From: Chamaecyparis obtusa
Lineage: Eukaryota > Streptophyta > Pinopsida > Cupressales > Cupressaceae
Direction: 5' to 3'
NCBI GenBank assembly: GCA_027943335.1
Contig: BSBK01003251.1
Coordinates: forward strand, 289,501-353,500
Length of the DNA: 64,000 bases
Shown here: piece after piece, positions 10,704 through 21,641 of the stretch
Layout of the letters: each line of letters opens with the position of its first letter
How positions within the stretch are numbered: position 1 is the first letter of the stretch
Position numbers and translations under genes: made by a program
The notes under the pieces: model-generated
What the model was told of the DNA's origin: nothing
Databases searched by the model: none
The model's input: only the letters and a program-made list of their open reading frames with translations

Positions 10704-12359
10704 TGAATAGGGTTAAAATGGATTCAACACTATTCAGATGTAAAAGGAAAAGGGGGAAATATGAGATCTATCTCCTAACCCAAATTCCCAATGAAGAGAT
10801 CCAATTTGATCAACCAAGAGGTTAATACACAATCGAATCAATTTATGGAGAATATGGAAGAGAGAAAGAGTAAATCCAATATTTCCCTATAAATGAAATT
10901 TTATGCTTGGAGTATGAAATAATTGAAATACAAATACTAACCTCAAATTAGGGTAGATCTAGAAAATGTTAAATTTTGATGTCTGTGTATACTTTCAAAT
11001 GATTTTGAAACTTGTTCTAGACTGGAAATGCTGAGATAGAGAAAACCCAAAAAACTTTCTCCAAGATGAGCTCAGGTCAGGTTTGACCCTCATAAAAGGT
11101 CAAATACTACATCCTTTATTTGAAGTCTAATTCAAATTCTATTTGTAGATCTCGGAAGTTTGTTGAAAAGGGTATCCAAATTCTCTCTCAGATCCAAAAT
11201 TTTGCACCTATACTTGCAAGAAAATGGGGGTTTTTGTTGTATGGGGGGTTTGCCTTAGTCAAACCCCAATTAAGGAATTAACATTAAAATTGAATTGAAA
11301 TATAGTGTGCATAAACAAAGTAATTGAAACAAATCACCTCGATTATGTTGAAGTCCTTGTAGAGGATTCAAATCCTCAAATTCACAAGTAGGAATGCTTC
11401 AATGGATGTAGGATGAATGTAGGATGTAGGATGTCTCCAATTAATGGCATTTTCTCTTCAACACCAATCTTGACTTGAGCTTTGCATATGAGAAGGCTTG
11501 AATGACTGTGGAAGTATGGATCATCAAAGGGGGCTCCAAAGAGATTGAATCCTTCAATAGCTAACAATGGATCTCCTCGATGGATGCATGCTTGAACACT
11601 TGAATGCTTGAAGACTTGCAATTGCTTGATTGAATTCACTTGCTTGCACTTGAGAGCTTGCTCATGAATTTTCTTGAGATGTGATTGCTTTATTATGGAT
11701 GTGAAAATGAGAGAGGAAGGCCTCCTTTTATAGTGAACTAGGGCACAATCCTCTAGAGGGGCCACCTTGGAGAATTAAATCCCAATTAGGTCCTAACCTT
11801 TCAAAAATATGCCTAGATTAAATGTAATTAAAGGATTTACCATCCCAAAACCCAAAATGATTAACTCGAAGGTGGGAAAATAAATATCCTGAAAGCTTGA
11901 ATCCTGGAAATTTTGGATTTTTGAAATTTGAATGAGGGGGGAAAAATCGAGGTTGGACCTGACCTAGTCAGGTTTGACCTCGAGCCTAACCTAGTCAACC
12001 TCGAATTTGACCCTGGGCCCAGATTTAGTCAGAGCCAAGTCAGGAGGTCCCGAGGATGCCCAAAAACCTAGAAATGAAATCAGATCAAGACAGAATGCTA
12101 GGGATAGACATAAAATCCTATGATGACTATGATGAAAGCTAGGAGGACCTATTTCTGAATCCTACCTAGAAAATAGAGCCATGGAAGAGGGAAATTAAGG
12201 AGAATCCTCGAGATCCTAACCCTAATTTCACCTAGAATGAAGAAATCAAGTGCCCGAAAGAATTGGAAAGTGGGCGCGAAAGCCAAATACATGCAAAGAC
12301 CCAATCAAGGTACTTAACATGACCCCAAATCACCTACTCGGAGGGCTAAATGCTCTTAT
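10704..12359 (-). repeat. Probable 5' LTR of the outer gag element
   Basis: In minus orientation it would start TGATAAGAGCATTTAG (12359 downward) and end CA at 10704, next to a possible PBS and 180 bp before the gag ATG. A TATA box lies inside. The second LTR is outside the window, so the ends cannot be confirmed by comparison. The 127-codon frame at 11382-11765 spans the TATA region and transcript leader and is not considered a gene. Confidence 0.5.
11721..11733 (-). promoter_or_regulatory. TATA box in the outer LTR
   Basis: CTATAAAAGGAGG on the minus strand is a near-consensus plant TATA box, located between the presumed U3 and R of the LTR and reading toward the gag gene. Confidence 0.6.
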
Positions 12360-12360
12360 C

Positions 12361-14128
12361 ATGGAAGTGCTTCTATTTTAAGATGATACAGCTAATATTT
12401 TTGTGGATCCTAAAACCGGTCTAAAAGTAGACCCTAAAAAAACCAAGTTGACAATTAAATGTTGCACAAATAGTGCAATACGTGACAACTTTTGGGACCA
12501 TTGGTGGATGGTTTTTGATAGACCACCTCACAACAATTTGGATGTCCCATTTTATTTTTTTAGAAAATTGTATGCTGAATTTGTGTTCGGTCACAAGGTG
12601 GATTATTGGAGTATGAGACAGAACTAGGGTGTAGCTTTAGGTGCTCCGCAAGACAGGCCATCATCACAGTGGGTGAAATCCTGCACATATGTCCCCCCTC
12701 CCAAGATTTCACCACCTCCCACATTGCAACATCCAGACATTATTTTTTAGGCCGGCTCATAGACTATTCGAGCCATTCACACGTTGAGTGATCTATTAGT
12801 TACGCAAAGCACAACATTGTTGCCTCCTTGTCCTAATGCTTCTGGTGCTTCCATGAGCTCACATGTTTGTGTGGCCCACACTTACGTTATCTGAAATAAT
12901 ATTTTCCTTGGTCCCTTGACTAATAGTGATACATATAGTTTCAGCTTCGATGGGGATGACTCTACACAACACACTACAGGCACTGAAGTAGCTCATGGAG
13001 ATGTGCATCAAGAGCTTATAGTGCCATGGACTCCCACTGTTATGGTAAGGGTAAACCGTTCACTTTTTACATTGTTTTTAAATTTTATTGTTCATATTTT
13101 TAGTAGAATTTCCTTATAATAATTTCCCACTTATGTTTTTTTATGTGTTACATTTATGTTCAGTTGATGACAAAGGAGGAGATGGCATAGGTGGAGGGGT
13201 CCACGCTTTCGGCCATATCATTTGGTCTTGACTCTTCCATGGTACATATGTTTTAATGTACTCATTGGTTTCTTTTTAAATTATGATAATAGTATATGTA
13301 CATCATTTTCTAATTTTTATGATCATCTTTTACATACTGATGCAGGTGTCACCAGTTTCCACTAGGGGGCAATGTGAGGGGGTGCAGGTCTCATTTGTTG
13401 ATAAAGGAAAGGTAATTAAGTAATTTAGTTTGTTTATGCATACATGTATACTTGTCAATTGTGCGTACTCATTTTTAATTTATATGGTTTATTTGACAAA
13501 GAGTGGCGTGTGATGATGTTATGAGACCCTATCGTCATGATAGAGTCATAGGCATATCTATTCAGAGTGATAGCCCCATGGTATGTACATTTCTAAATTT
13601 ATTTGTGTGTATTTTTCTATCAAGTATATATAATATGCTCAAGTTATGATAATATGAAGTATCTGTCTGACTTTTGTAGGTCAGTCCTAGCTTGAGGGAG
13701 CCAGAAAGGCAAGGGTTTGTATTGTTGATGACTTTGCCAAAAATCCCTGAAGAAAGGTCAACAAAGGTAAGTTTTAATGTTAATTCAATTATTTTGTAAA
13801 CATTTATTTGCTACCAAGTTTTTAACATTAAATAGTATAACTCGTAGATCAATCTCATGTTCGTAAACATATACAGGTGGGAGTCATCATTGGTGGCACT
13901 ATTCCTATGCTACCTAGGACATATATTAGGTCTCCTGCCCACGGGAGGAGACAGAGAGGTGAGGTATATGAGAGTTCAATTTTAGTTTAAATTTTATTTA
14001 TTATTGTTGACTATGATTTAGAATTTTAATCTAACTTGGGGTTTCACTTTTGTGTTTGAATTCAGGATCCATTAGAGCCAAAGAGTACTTCAAAGAGGCT
14101 CCATTTTGATGATCCACCAATAGAATAG
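12361..14128 (+). pseudogene. Decayed multi-exon gene of unknown function with phase-0 small exons
   Basis: A single frame runs from 12361 to 13044 with four in-frame stops after the conserved-looking core at 12385-12627 (DPKTGLKVDPKK, DNFWDHWWMVFDRPP). Six introns with GT...AG ends follow: 13045-13163, 13242-13345, 13412-13501, 13581-13679, 13767-13876 and 13964-14065. Exons are 13164-13241 (78 nt, one TAG), 13346-13411 (66), about 13502-13580 (one-base discrepancy), 13680-13766 (87), 13877-13963 (87) and 14066-14128 (63, ending in TAG). Except for exon 4 all are multiples of three with phase-0 junctions. Many begin with Val and three end with Met. I recognise no domain. The 5' end is cut by the LTR at 12359. 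It may be the second gene of the transposon to its right. Confidence 0.55.
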
Positions 14129-14754
14129 GATGATTAGAAATATTTGTAGTTGAACTTCTTATTTTGAGATGTCATATGACATATTTTGAGATGGTGTATG
14201 CCACATTGTATCTAGATATGTTGACATATAAACATGAGGACATAATTATTGTTCATTTTGATATATATATGAAACTTGATATTCAATCCAATTTGTTAAT
14301 TGTGTGTTCATTTATTCATTGTTAGTATGTAAATATGCTTGTGTGTATGTACTCTTGTGTACAATTTATGCCTTAATTATATTCATGTATATTCAAGTAC
14401 AATATTCATAACCTAAATTCACGTGTATGGGCTATGTGCATGACTTAAGTGAATTCATGGTGTATGCTTTATAATTATGTGCTACATGTATGCTTCATGA
14501 CTTAAGAAAAATTATGTGTACGCTTTATGTGCTACATGTGTTCACACGTGTAATTCATCATTTGAGGTATATAAGGATATCTATTAAAATGGTTTCAAGG
14601 TTTGTAGATTTACCTTTTACTCCCAATGGCTAAAAGACTTCAAACTAGCCTAATTACATAATCAAACACCCTTTTGGCCATATCAAAATAGATTGGTCTT
14701 TTGGACAAAATATCAGTACTCTGTCTGTACCCCTGCAAATACACTAGGAACACC
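14129..14754. other. AT-rich spacer
   Basis: Between the decayed gene and the 358-bp array. It is rich in ATGTGTA/ATGTATGCTT-type sequence. No ORF, RNA gene or element end is recognisable. It may contain the 3' UTR of the decayed gene. Confidence 0.5.
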
Positions 14755-17335
14755 TAAGAAACATGATCTTATAGCATCTCGTGGATCACTGATACCTCTT
14801 GTGAGATTTGAGTTATGAGGCTTGATAGTTTTCTGAACAATCATGCTTAGTGCAACTTTCAACTAACCCTCACTGCAAGTTTTGGTATCGAGGGAGACTG
14901 GAGTGCCAAATTCAAAAAAATTTGAATCTCCCAAAATGGAGAGAGGTTATTGTAGGCCTCAGAAATTTCATCTTTTAGCATCTCACGGATCTTTGATACC
15001 TCTCACGGGGTCTGATTTACAATCCTCAAAAGTTTGCTGCCCAATCGTGCTTAGTGCACCTTGGGGACACTTTGGTCTGGCATGGTCCAGAATGTTTTGC
15101 TGACTTAGTGGTCAAAATGGGGTTGTGCCTAACATTTACCTACCCAACTAGAGCTAATGGTGTAGTCCATTCGGTGCCAGGATGAATGATTTGGAAGTAA
15201 TCCATTGGTGCAACTTTCAACTGACCCTCACTACAAGTTTTGGCATCGAGCAAGACTAGTGTGCCAAATTCAAACAAATTTGAATCTCCCAGAATGGAAA
15301 GAGGTTATTGTAGGCCTTGGAAACACTGTCCTATAACATCTCATAGATCTTCAATACCTCTTACAAGGTTCAAGTTATGAGCCTTGAAAGTTCACTACTC
15401 AATCATGTTTAGTGCACCTTGGGGACTCTTTGGTCTGGCGTGGTCCGGAATGTTCTGCTAACTCAGTGGTTGAATTAGGGTTGTTCCTAGTGTTTACCTA
15501 CCTAATCAGAGCTAATGGTGCTATCCATTCGGTTCTAGGATGAATGGTTTGGAAGTAATCCATTGGTGCAACTTTCAACTAACCCTCACTGCAAGTTTTG
15601 GCATCGAGCAAGACTAGCATGCCAAATTCAAAAAAAATTGAATCTCCTAGAATGGAGAGAGGTTATTGTAGGCCTAAAAAATTTCATCTTGTAGCATCTC
15701 ATAGATCTCTGATACCTCTCATGGGGTCCGAGTTACAAAACTTGAAATTTTTCTGCCCAATCGTGCTTAGTACACCTTGGGGAGACTTTGGTCCGGCGTG
15801 GTTTGAAACATTCTGGTGACTCTATGGTCGAAATGAGGTTGTGCCTAGAATTTACCTACCCAACCAAAGCTAATGGGGTAGTCCATTTGGTGCCAAGACA
15901 AATGGTTTGGAAGTACTCCATTGGTGCAACTTTCAACTCACCCTCACTACAAGTTTTGGCATCGAGCAAGACAGGCGTGCCAAATTCCAAAAAATTTGAA
16001 TCTCCTAGAATAGAGAGAGGTTATTATAGGCCTCAAAAGCACCATCATGTATCATCTCATGGATCTCTGATACCTCTAACGGGGTCTGAGTTACGAGGCT
16101 CGAAAGTTCACTGCCCAATCGTGCTTAGAACACCTTGGGGACACTTTGGTCCGGCGTGGTCCGGAACGTTCTGCTGACTCAATGGTCAAAATGGGGTTGT
16201 GCCTAGTGTTTACCTGCCAAAATAGAGCTAATGGCATAGTCCATTTGGTGTCGAGATGAATGGTTTGGAAGTAATCCATTGGTGCAACTTTCAACTGACC
16301 CTTATTGCAAGTTTTGGCATCGAGCAAGATTGGTGTGCCATATTCCAAAAAAATTGAATCTCCCAGAATGGAGAGAGGTTATTGTAGGCCTAAAAAATTC
16401 CATCTTGTAGCATCTCATGGATCTCTGATACCTCTCACGGGGTCTGAGTTATGAGCCTTGAAAGTTTGCTACCCAATCGTGCTTAGTGCACCTTGGGGAC
16501 ACTTTGGTCTGGCATGGTCCAGAATGTTCTACTGACTCAGTGGTTGAAATGGAGTTGTTCCTAGTGTTTACCCACTGAACTAAAGATAATGGCATAGTCC
16601 ATTCAATGCTAGAACAAATGGTTTGGAAGTAATCCATTGGTGCAACTTTCAACTAACCCTCACTACAAGTTTTGGCATTGAGCGAGACTGGCGTGGAAAA
16701 TTCAAACAAATTTAAATCTCCCAGAATGGAGAGAGGTTATTTTAGGCCTCAAAAATGCCATCATGTAGCATCTCATGGATCTTTGATACCTCTCACAGGG
16801 TCTGAGTTATGAGCCTCAAAATTTTTCTACCCAATTGTGCTTAGTGCACCTTGGGGACACTTTGGTCTGGCGTGGTCTGGAATGTTATGCTAACTCAATG
16901 GTTGAAATGGGGTTGTTCCTAGCATTTTCCCTCCCAACTAGAGCTAATGGAATAGTCCATTTGATGCCAGGATGAATAGTTTGGAAGTAATCCATTAGTG
17001 CAACTTTCAACTGACCCTCACTGCAAGTTTTGGCATCGAGCAAGACTAGCATGCCAAATTCAAACAAATTTGAATCTCCCAAAATGGAAAGAGGTTATTG
17101 TAGGCCTCAAAAATGCCATCGTGTAGCATCTCATGAATCTCCAATACCTCTCATAGGGTCTAAGTTACGAGCCTCAAAAGTTCACTTCCCAATCATGCTT
17201 AGTGCACCTCGGGGACACTTTGGTCCGGCGTGGTCCAGAACATTCTGCTGACTCAGTGGTCAAAATGGGGTTGTTCCCAGTGTTTACCCGCCCAACCGAA
17301 GCTAATGGCATAGTCCATTTAGTGCCAGGATGAAA
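14755..17335. repeat. 358-bp tandem repeat array, about seven copies
   Basis: A GGTTATT marker recurs at 14945, 15303, 15661, 16019, 16377, 16735 and 17093, every 358 bases exactly. The first unit is more diverged and partial; the array ends near GGATGAAATCC at 17335. Copies differ by scattered C/T and G/A substitutions rather than indels. Several 60-130-codon frames on both strands recur with the same period and are by-products of the repetition. No similarity to the 160-bp satellite is seen. Confidence 0.95.
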
Positions 17336-17989
17336 TCCTTGAACACTATCCCTTCACTAGGGAATCATCATTTTACTTTGGACACATTTGACCAATTTTG
17401 ACTCAATGACTCAAACTATTACATCATTTGACGATACAAATGTAATGGAATTAAGACAATAGAAATGTAAGGATACAAAATCAAGATGATATAAATTATA
17501 TAAGGATACAACATTCATAGTAAGGAAACACATTTTGCGCTTTACATGGCATTAAGATGATACAAATGTGACCTTTTCATATTTGCAAATCAACCCCATG
17601 GGCTCTTTTATATTTCCAATTTTGCATCTAATTTTGCATCTAATTTTTTATATACAAAATTTGGCATCTAAATATGCACATTACATTTGATTGTTGTTTT
17701 TATATACAAAATTTGGCATCTAAATATGCACATTACATTTGATTGTTGTTTTTATATACAAAATTTGGCATCTAACTATGCACATTACATTCGATTGTTG
17801 GTTAAATATAAAAAATTTGACATCTAAATATGAAAATTACACAACTATATATAAAAAATAAGTGTCATTTCTACTCCAATCCCTGCATTCGGAAGGCAGA
17901 AGAAAAGTTAATAGAGAATATAAGAAGTTCCCTTTTGGCATTTAAATATGCAAATTACAGAACTATATTTTAACTTGAGTTGAACTTAC
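17336..17989. repeat. AT-rich spacer with a 52-bp minisatellite
   Basis: Around 17649-17810 the unit containing ATACAAAATTTGGCATCTAA and TTACATTTGATTGTTG recurs about every 52 bases, three full copies and a degenerate fourth. The rest is AT-rich without coding signal; it lies directly 3' of the transposase-like frame. Confidence 0.75.
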
Positions 17990-20766
17990 CTATTGAAGTG
18001 TGCCTGAAGGGTCATCTCTTTGCTTGAGAGTATTAAGTATTATTTCATGATCAGCAGTACTAATAGTCCAAAGTTCCTTTGTCTTTGGTTTTCCTTGATG
18101 TTTCAACAACTTAACATTGGCTGTTATAACAAGGTGTGAATACATGAGAATGGTTTTGTGCTTCTCATAGTCTTCAAATGCAAGAATTCCATTATTTCTA
18201 ATCATATACGTGTGCAACCATGTTCCCGCAACAACATGTGATCATGTTGGATATGTGAAAATATCATCATCTATCGTCGGTTGTGCAAGTTTCTGCTTTC
18301 CTCGTACACAACGTGCTAACCAGTAATATGATCTCTCATCATTCCCTTCTAGTGCAACCAATGCAAAAACATGTCCTAGCTGTAGAAGATCTGAAAGATG
18401 GTCATAGTCAAGTGAACAATCCATGTCATCATTTATTACAGAGATTGTGAGAGATAAAAGAGTAAGATAATGTGGAACCCATGTATCAACCCACTCACTT
18501 GACTCACACTGATCCCAATCACACTGAAGACAACTCAGACAATAACAAGCCAACTCTCGTGTCCAAATTTTCCATGTACCAACATCTGAGCTTTGAAATG
18601 AATGCATTTTTTAAGAATCTTTCACAGTTTGACAATCCAACATATCTCCTATTGTGCCCAACTCAACTAACCAAAAGAATCTACGCATCACCAAATCAAG
18701 AGTCCCCCCCTGTGATAATGCTAAAGTACACCAATCAACAATAGAATGAGCATCAATGAGTTCTACACCTAAAATCCTCAGTTGCTCCTTAACTAGAGCT
18801 CTCTTTATACATGCACCTTCTCCATCATGCTCCCCTTTTCCATGACCGGCCTCAAAAAAACTCCAAATATGAGGTACACCTCTCTCTACATGCATTCTAC
18901 ATAACCAATAAAACATACGCACATTTTTTAATTGACCTGTGCAATTATCTGACCAAATGAGATGTCTATCCATAGCAATATTATTTTCCCGCACCCACTC
19001 AAAATAATTCTCAAAGAAATGTTCGAAAAACTTGGATGAGTGCGATCTATCATCGCTCATATAAAAATGGTACTCTCTAATTATCTTTCGGTCATCTTTT
19101 GTACTATCAAGGGAATGTCTATATGTTATGTGCACAAAAATAGAAACTTGAATAGAATTTTAATATTGATCTTGCAACTCATTTTGGGGCTGCAATGTAT
19201 AGTTCTTTGTAAATTCAACAACTGATATAATAGTGCCAATCGGGAAATTTTCCTTACACATCCTGAATTGTTGATCCAACCACTGAGACCTATGACTATG
19301 CCTTGCATACTTGTAAAAAAAATTCTTCCTTAAATCTGAAATATAATCAGCTACCTTGCATTCTTTAGTAACCAACTCACATCTAGAGCCTTCACCTCAA
19401 CTTTTTAATGTATATTTAATGGTTTCATATACCTTTTTGTGGACAATTGTCTTTCCAAAATCATGTTCGCAGCCCTCATGAAAACATTCAACAAACTTCA
19501 CTAGCCCACCACACTCTGAGCACTTGTCATTTAAGCAATCTTTTCTATAAAAGATACATCCATCATCTCTAGGACATAAAAAATGATCTAGAAAGTCTCT
19601 TGATGATTTTGGAAGAGCACTTGCACCACACTCCTCCAACATTTCACTACTATGCAAAGTAGAATGAATGGATTGTAACAATTCATGGTGCATTGAAAAC
19701 TCCACATGATATTTGCAACAACAAGTATTTCGAATCTTAAGAGGCACACAAAAAAAAGGCTTCAGGGCTTCAAAAGCTCTTTGTGATAGTTGCAATGTTG
19801 GATGTGTCTCACAAAATATTTTGAACAACATTGTTTGACTCACCTACAAATAATGTTTGGGATATGGGGTGCGGTCTCGAATGCCAATTCTCAACTTCAA
19901 GACATCCTTCACATTTGGTGACACTCTTGAGTTAGATTGCCAAAATAGTTGAATTTGATCCTTCAAAACATTGGTAAGATTCTTATCACAACATGAAATT
20001 CTCCCACCATAAGCCCATGTATCATTTTGAAGAGGATCATCAAGTCTTTCTCTTCTTGCAAGTGCTCTATCCAAAGTTTTATGATTTAGATTCAAGTCAA
20101 CACAAGTTTGTCTCATCAAACGAGCCTTTCTCAAATGATGACTTACCAAATAGGTTGTAATAACCCTCCTAGAGGCTCTCTTATCTTTTTCCTTGGTAGT
20201 CTTCCCAATTGAATCGAGAGCACTAAAAATATTTCTCACAATAATAGCTTTCCACTCCTTTTTCTTGTTCACACTAATCTTCAATTTGACTATTATACAT
20301 CTCATCTTTTGCATCTTTAACAACTGCACAAACATTTGGCATTGCTCAACCAATGTCTTGTGCCTAAAAAATTGATCAAAAAGTTTTGAAACCCACAACC
20401 GAATGGTTCTTTCTGATCTCTTGCCATCAAAATTGCTCATTATGTTCTCATCAATTTCAAGTAACCATTTAGTTCTTCTTTAAGGTCTCAATTTTGAAGT
20501 TTGTCTTTCTTCCTCTGAAGGGACTTCATTTCTCATATAATTTGGAGATGTGTAATGTTGATTTGTTTCTTTTGCACCATTATCATTGTCAATTCCTTCA
20601 TATTCAATCGGTGGATTGTCATTGGCAATGTCCACACTTCCATTGGCCACATCTACATGTTCATTTTCAAAACCTACATTTTCATCTTCAAAACCTAAAT
20701 TCTCATTTTGAAAACCTACATTTTCATTTTCAAATTATTATTCTTCACTTGAAACCACATTCAAAG
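17990..20766 (-). pseudogene. Decayed DDE/RNase H-fold transposase-like protein
   Basis: One minus-strand frame (lowest base = 2 mod 3) spans about 900 codons, broken by stops at 20480 (TAA), 19844 (TAG), 19397 (TGA), 19160 (TAA), 18611 (TAA) and 18242 (TGA). From the N terminus: seven-residue repeats of the NENVGFE type (20640-20745); a basic helical region; a Cys-rich zinc module with CNCK-like pairs (19480-19580, CLNDKCSECGG); then VVEFTKNYTLQPQNELQDQY (near 19190), IWSDNCTGQLKN (near 18950) and FFEAGHGKGEHDGEGACIKR (near 18830). These three resemble the D, D and E/H-G-H-G-K motifs of a transposase-derived family; the first position is Glu instead of Asp here. The C-terminal 200 residues form a separate module (VFALVALEGNDERSYYWLAR). 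The superfamily is not certain to me. Confidence 0.65.
20640..20745 (-). repeat. 21-bp repeats coding a seven-residue repeat
   Basis: Units like TTCAAAACCTACATTTTCAT on the plus strand encode repeats such as NENVGFQ and DENVGFE on the minus strand, near the N terminus of the transposase-like protein. Acidic, likely disordered. Confidence 0.6.
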
Positions 20767-21068
20767 GTGGGTCTATGCCGACATCTTCATTCATATTTAA
20801 CATTCCTTGTCTCTTATTCTGATGGGAAACCCTATCCATTTCTCTATACACTTCAACATCTTCATTTTGTGAGTCTCCTCTTCCATTTATCCTTTGTGAG
20901 TCTCCTCTTCCATTTATCCTTTGTGAGTCTCCTCTTCCATTTATCCTGTGGGTCTATGCCGACATCTTCATTCATATTTAACATTCCTTGTCTCTTATTC
21001 TGATGGGAAACCCTATCCATTTCTCTATACACTTCAACATCTTCATTTTGTGAGTCTCCTCTTCCATA
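20767..21068. repeat. 181-bp tandem duplication with an inner 30-bp repeat
   Basis: About 120 identical bases starting at 20767 recur from 20948, an offset of 181. Between them a 30-bp unit (GTGAGTCTCCTCTTCCATTT type) is present about three times (20888-20947). Because 181 is not a multiple of three, the duplication shifts the frame of the N-terminal coding part of the transposase-like ORF. It looks like a late event, since the copies are nearly identical. Confidence 0.85.
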
Positions 21069-21084
21069 GTTAGACCAAAAAGTA

Positions 21085-21292
21085 GATGCAAATACCTTTG
21101 GTAATAGAGAAAATCTCCCCCCAAAAAGATGAAATACCTTTGGTAATTAAGAAAATCACCACACAAAAAGATGAAATACCTTTGCTAATAGAGAAAATCA
21201 CCCCCAAAAAAGATGAAATACCCTTGGTAATCAAGAAAATCACCCCAAAAAAAGATGAAATACCTTTTCTAATAGAGAAAATCACCCCAAAA
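21085..21292. repeat. 42-43-bp minisatellite, five copies
   Basis: GATG(C/A)AATACC starts recur at 21085, 21128, 21170, 21212 and 21254. After the first, the period is exactly 42, so the plus strand is open as a 14-residue repeat of the KDEIPLVIEKITPK type and the minus strand is open as well. Whether it was ever translated is unknown. Confidence 0.85.
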
Positions 21293-21420
21293 TGTGGTTT
21301 TTTGTCTTCTCACTGCAACTTGAATCCCGTAATTCAAGAAAAACATGTGACTCTCTGGAGGGACCTAGAGAATCTTGTTTTTTTTAAAAACCAGTGAAAA
21401 GAATCGGATATACGATAATA

Positions 21421-21508
21421 TCAAATATCAGATATCTTACTCTTTCTCACTCTCACTCTCCTCTCTCCTCTCTTTCTCTCCTCTCTCATCTCTCTCTCTC
21501 TCACTGAC

Positions 21509-21541
<33 letters not shown>

Positions 21542-21641
21542 ACAGACCTTTCTCTCTCCTCTCTCCTATCTTTCTCTCTCTCAACTAGAGAGAGAGAAAG
21601 AGAGAGACAACAAAGAGAGGAGAGAGTGAGAGAGAGAGAGA
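21421..21641. repeat. CT/GA microsatellite with inverted halves
   Basis: Runs of TCTC on the plus strand are followed by runs of GAGA, twice (CT 21430-21503, GA 21510-21539, CT 21550-21583, GA 21585-21640), so the tract can fold back on itself. It borders the 160-bp satellite directly. Confidence 0.9.

Noticed and set aside
11382..11765. 127-codon minus-strand frame as a gene
   Set aside because: It spans the TATA box and presumed transcript start of the outer LTR and has no recognisable domain.
14882..17251. Several 65-130-codon frames on both strands
   Set aside because: They recur with the 358-bp period and overlap each other on opposite strands, so they are products of the tandem repeat.
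20494..21003. 169-codon plus-strand frame rich in His and Phe
   Set aside because: It is antisense to the N-terminal repeat region of the transposase-like frame; its repetition follows the 21-, 30- and 181-bp DNA repeats.
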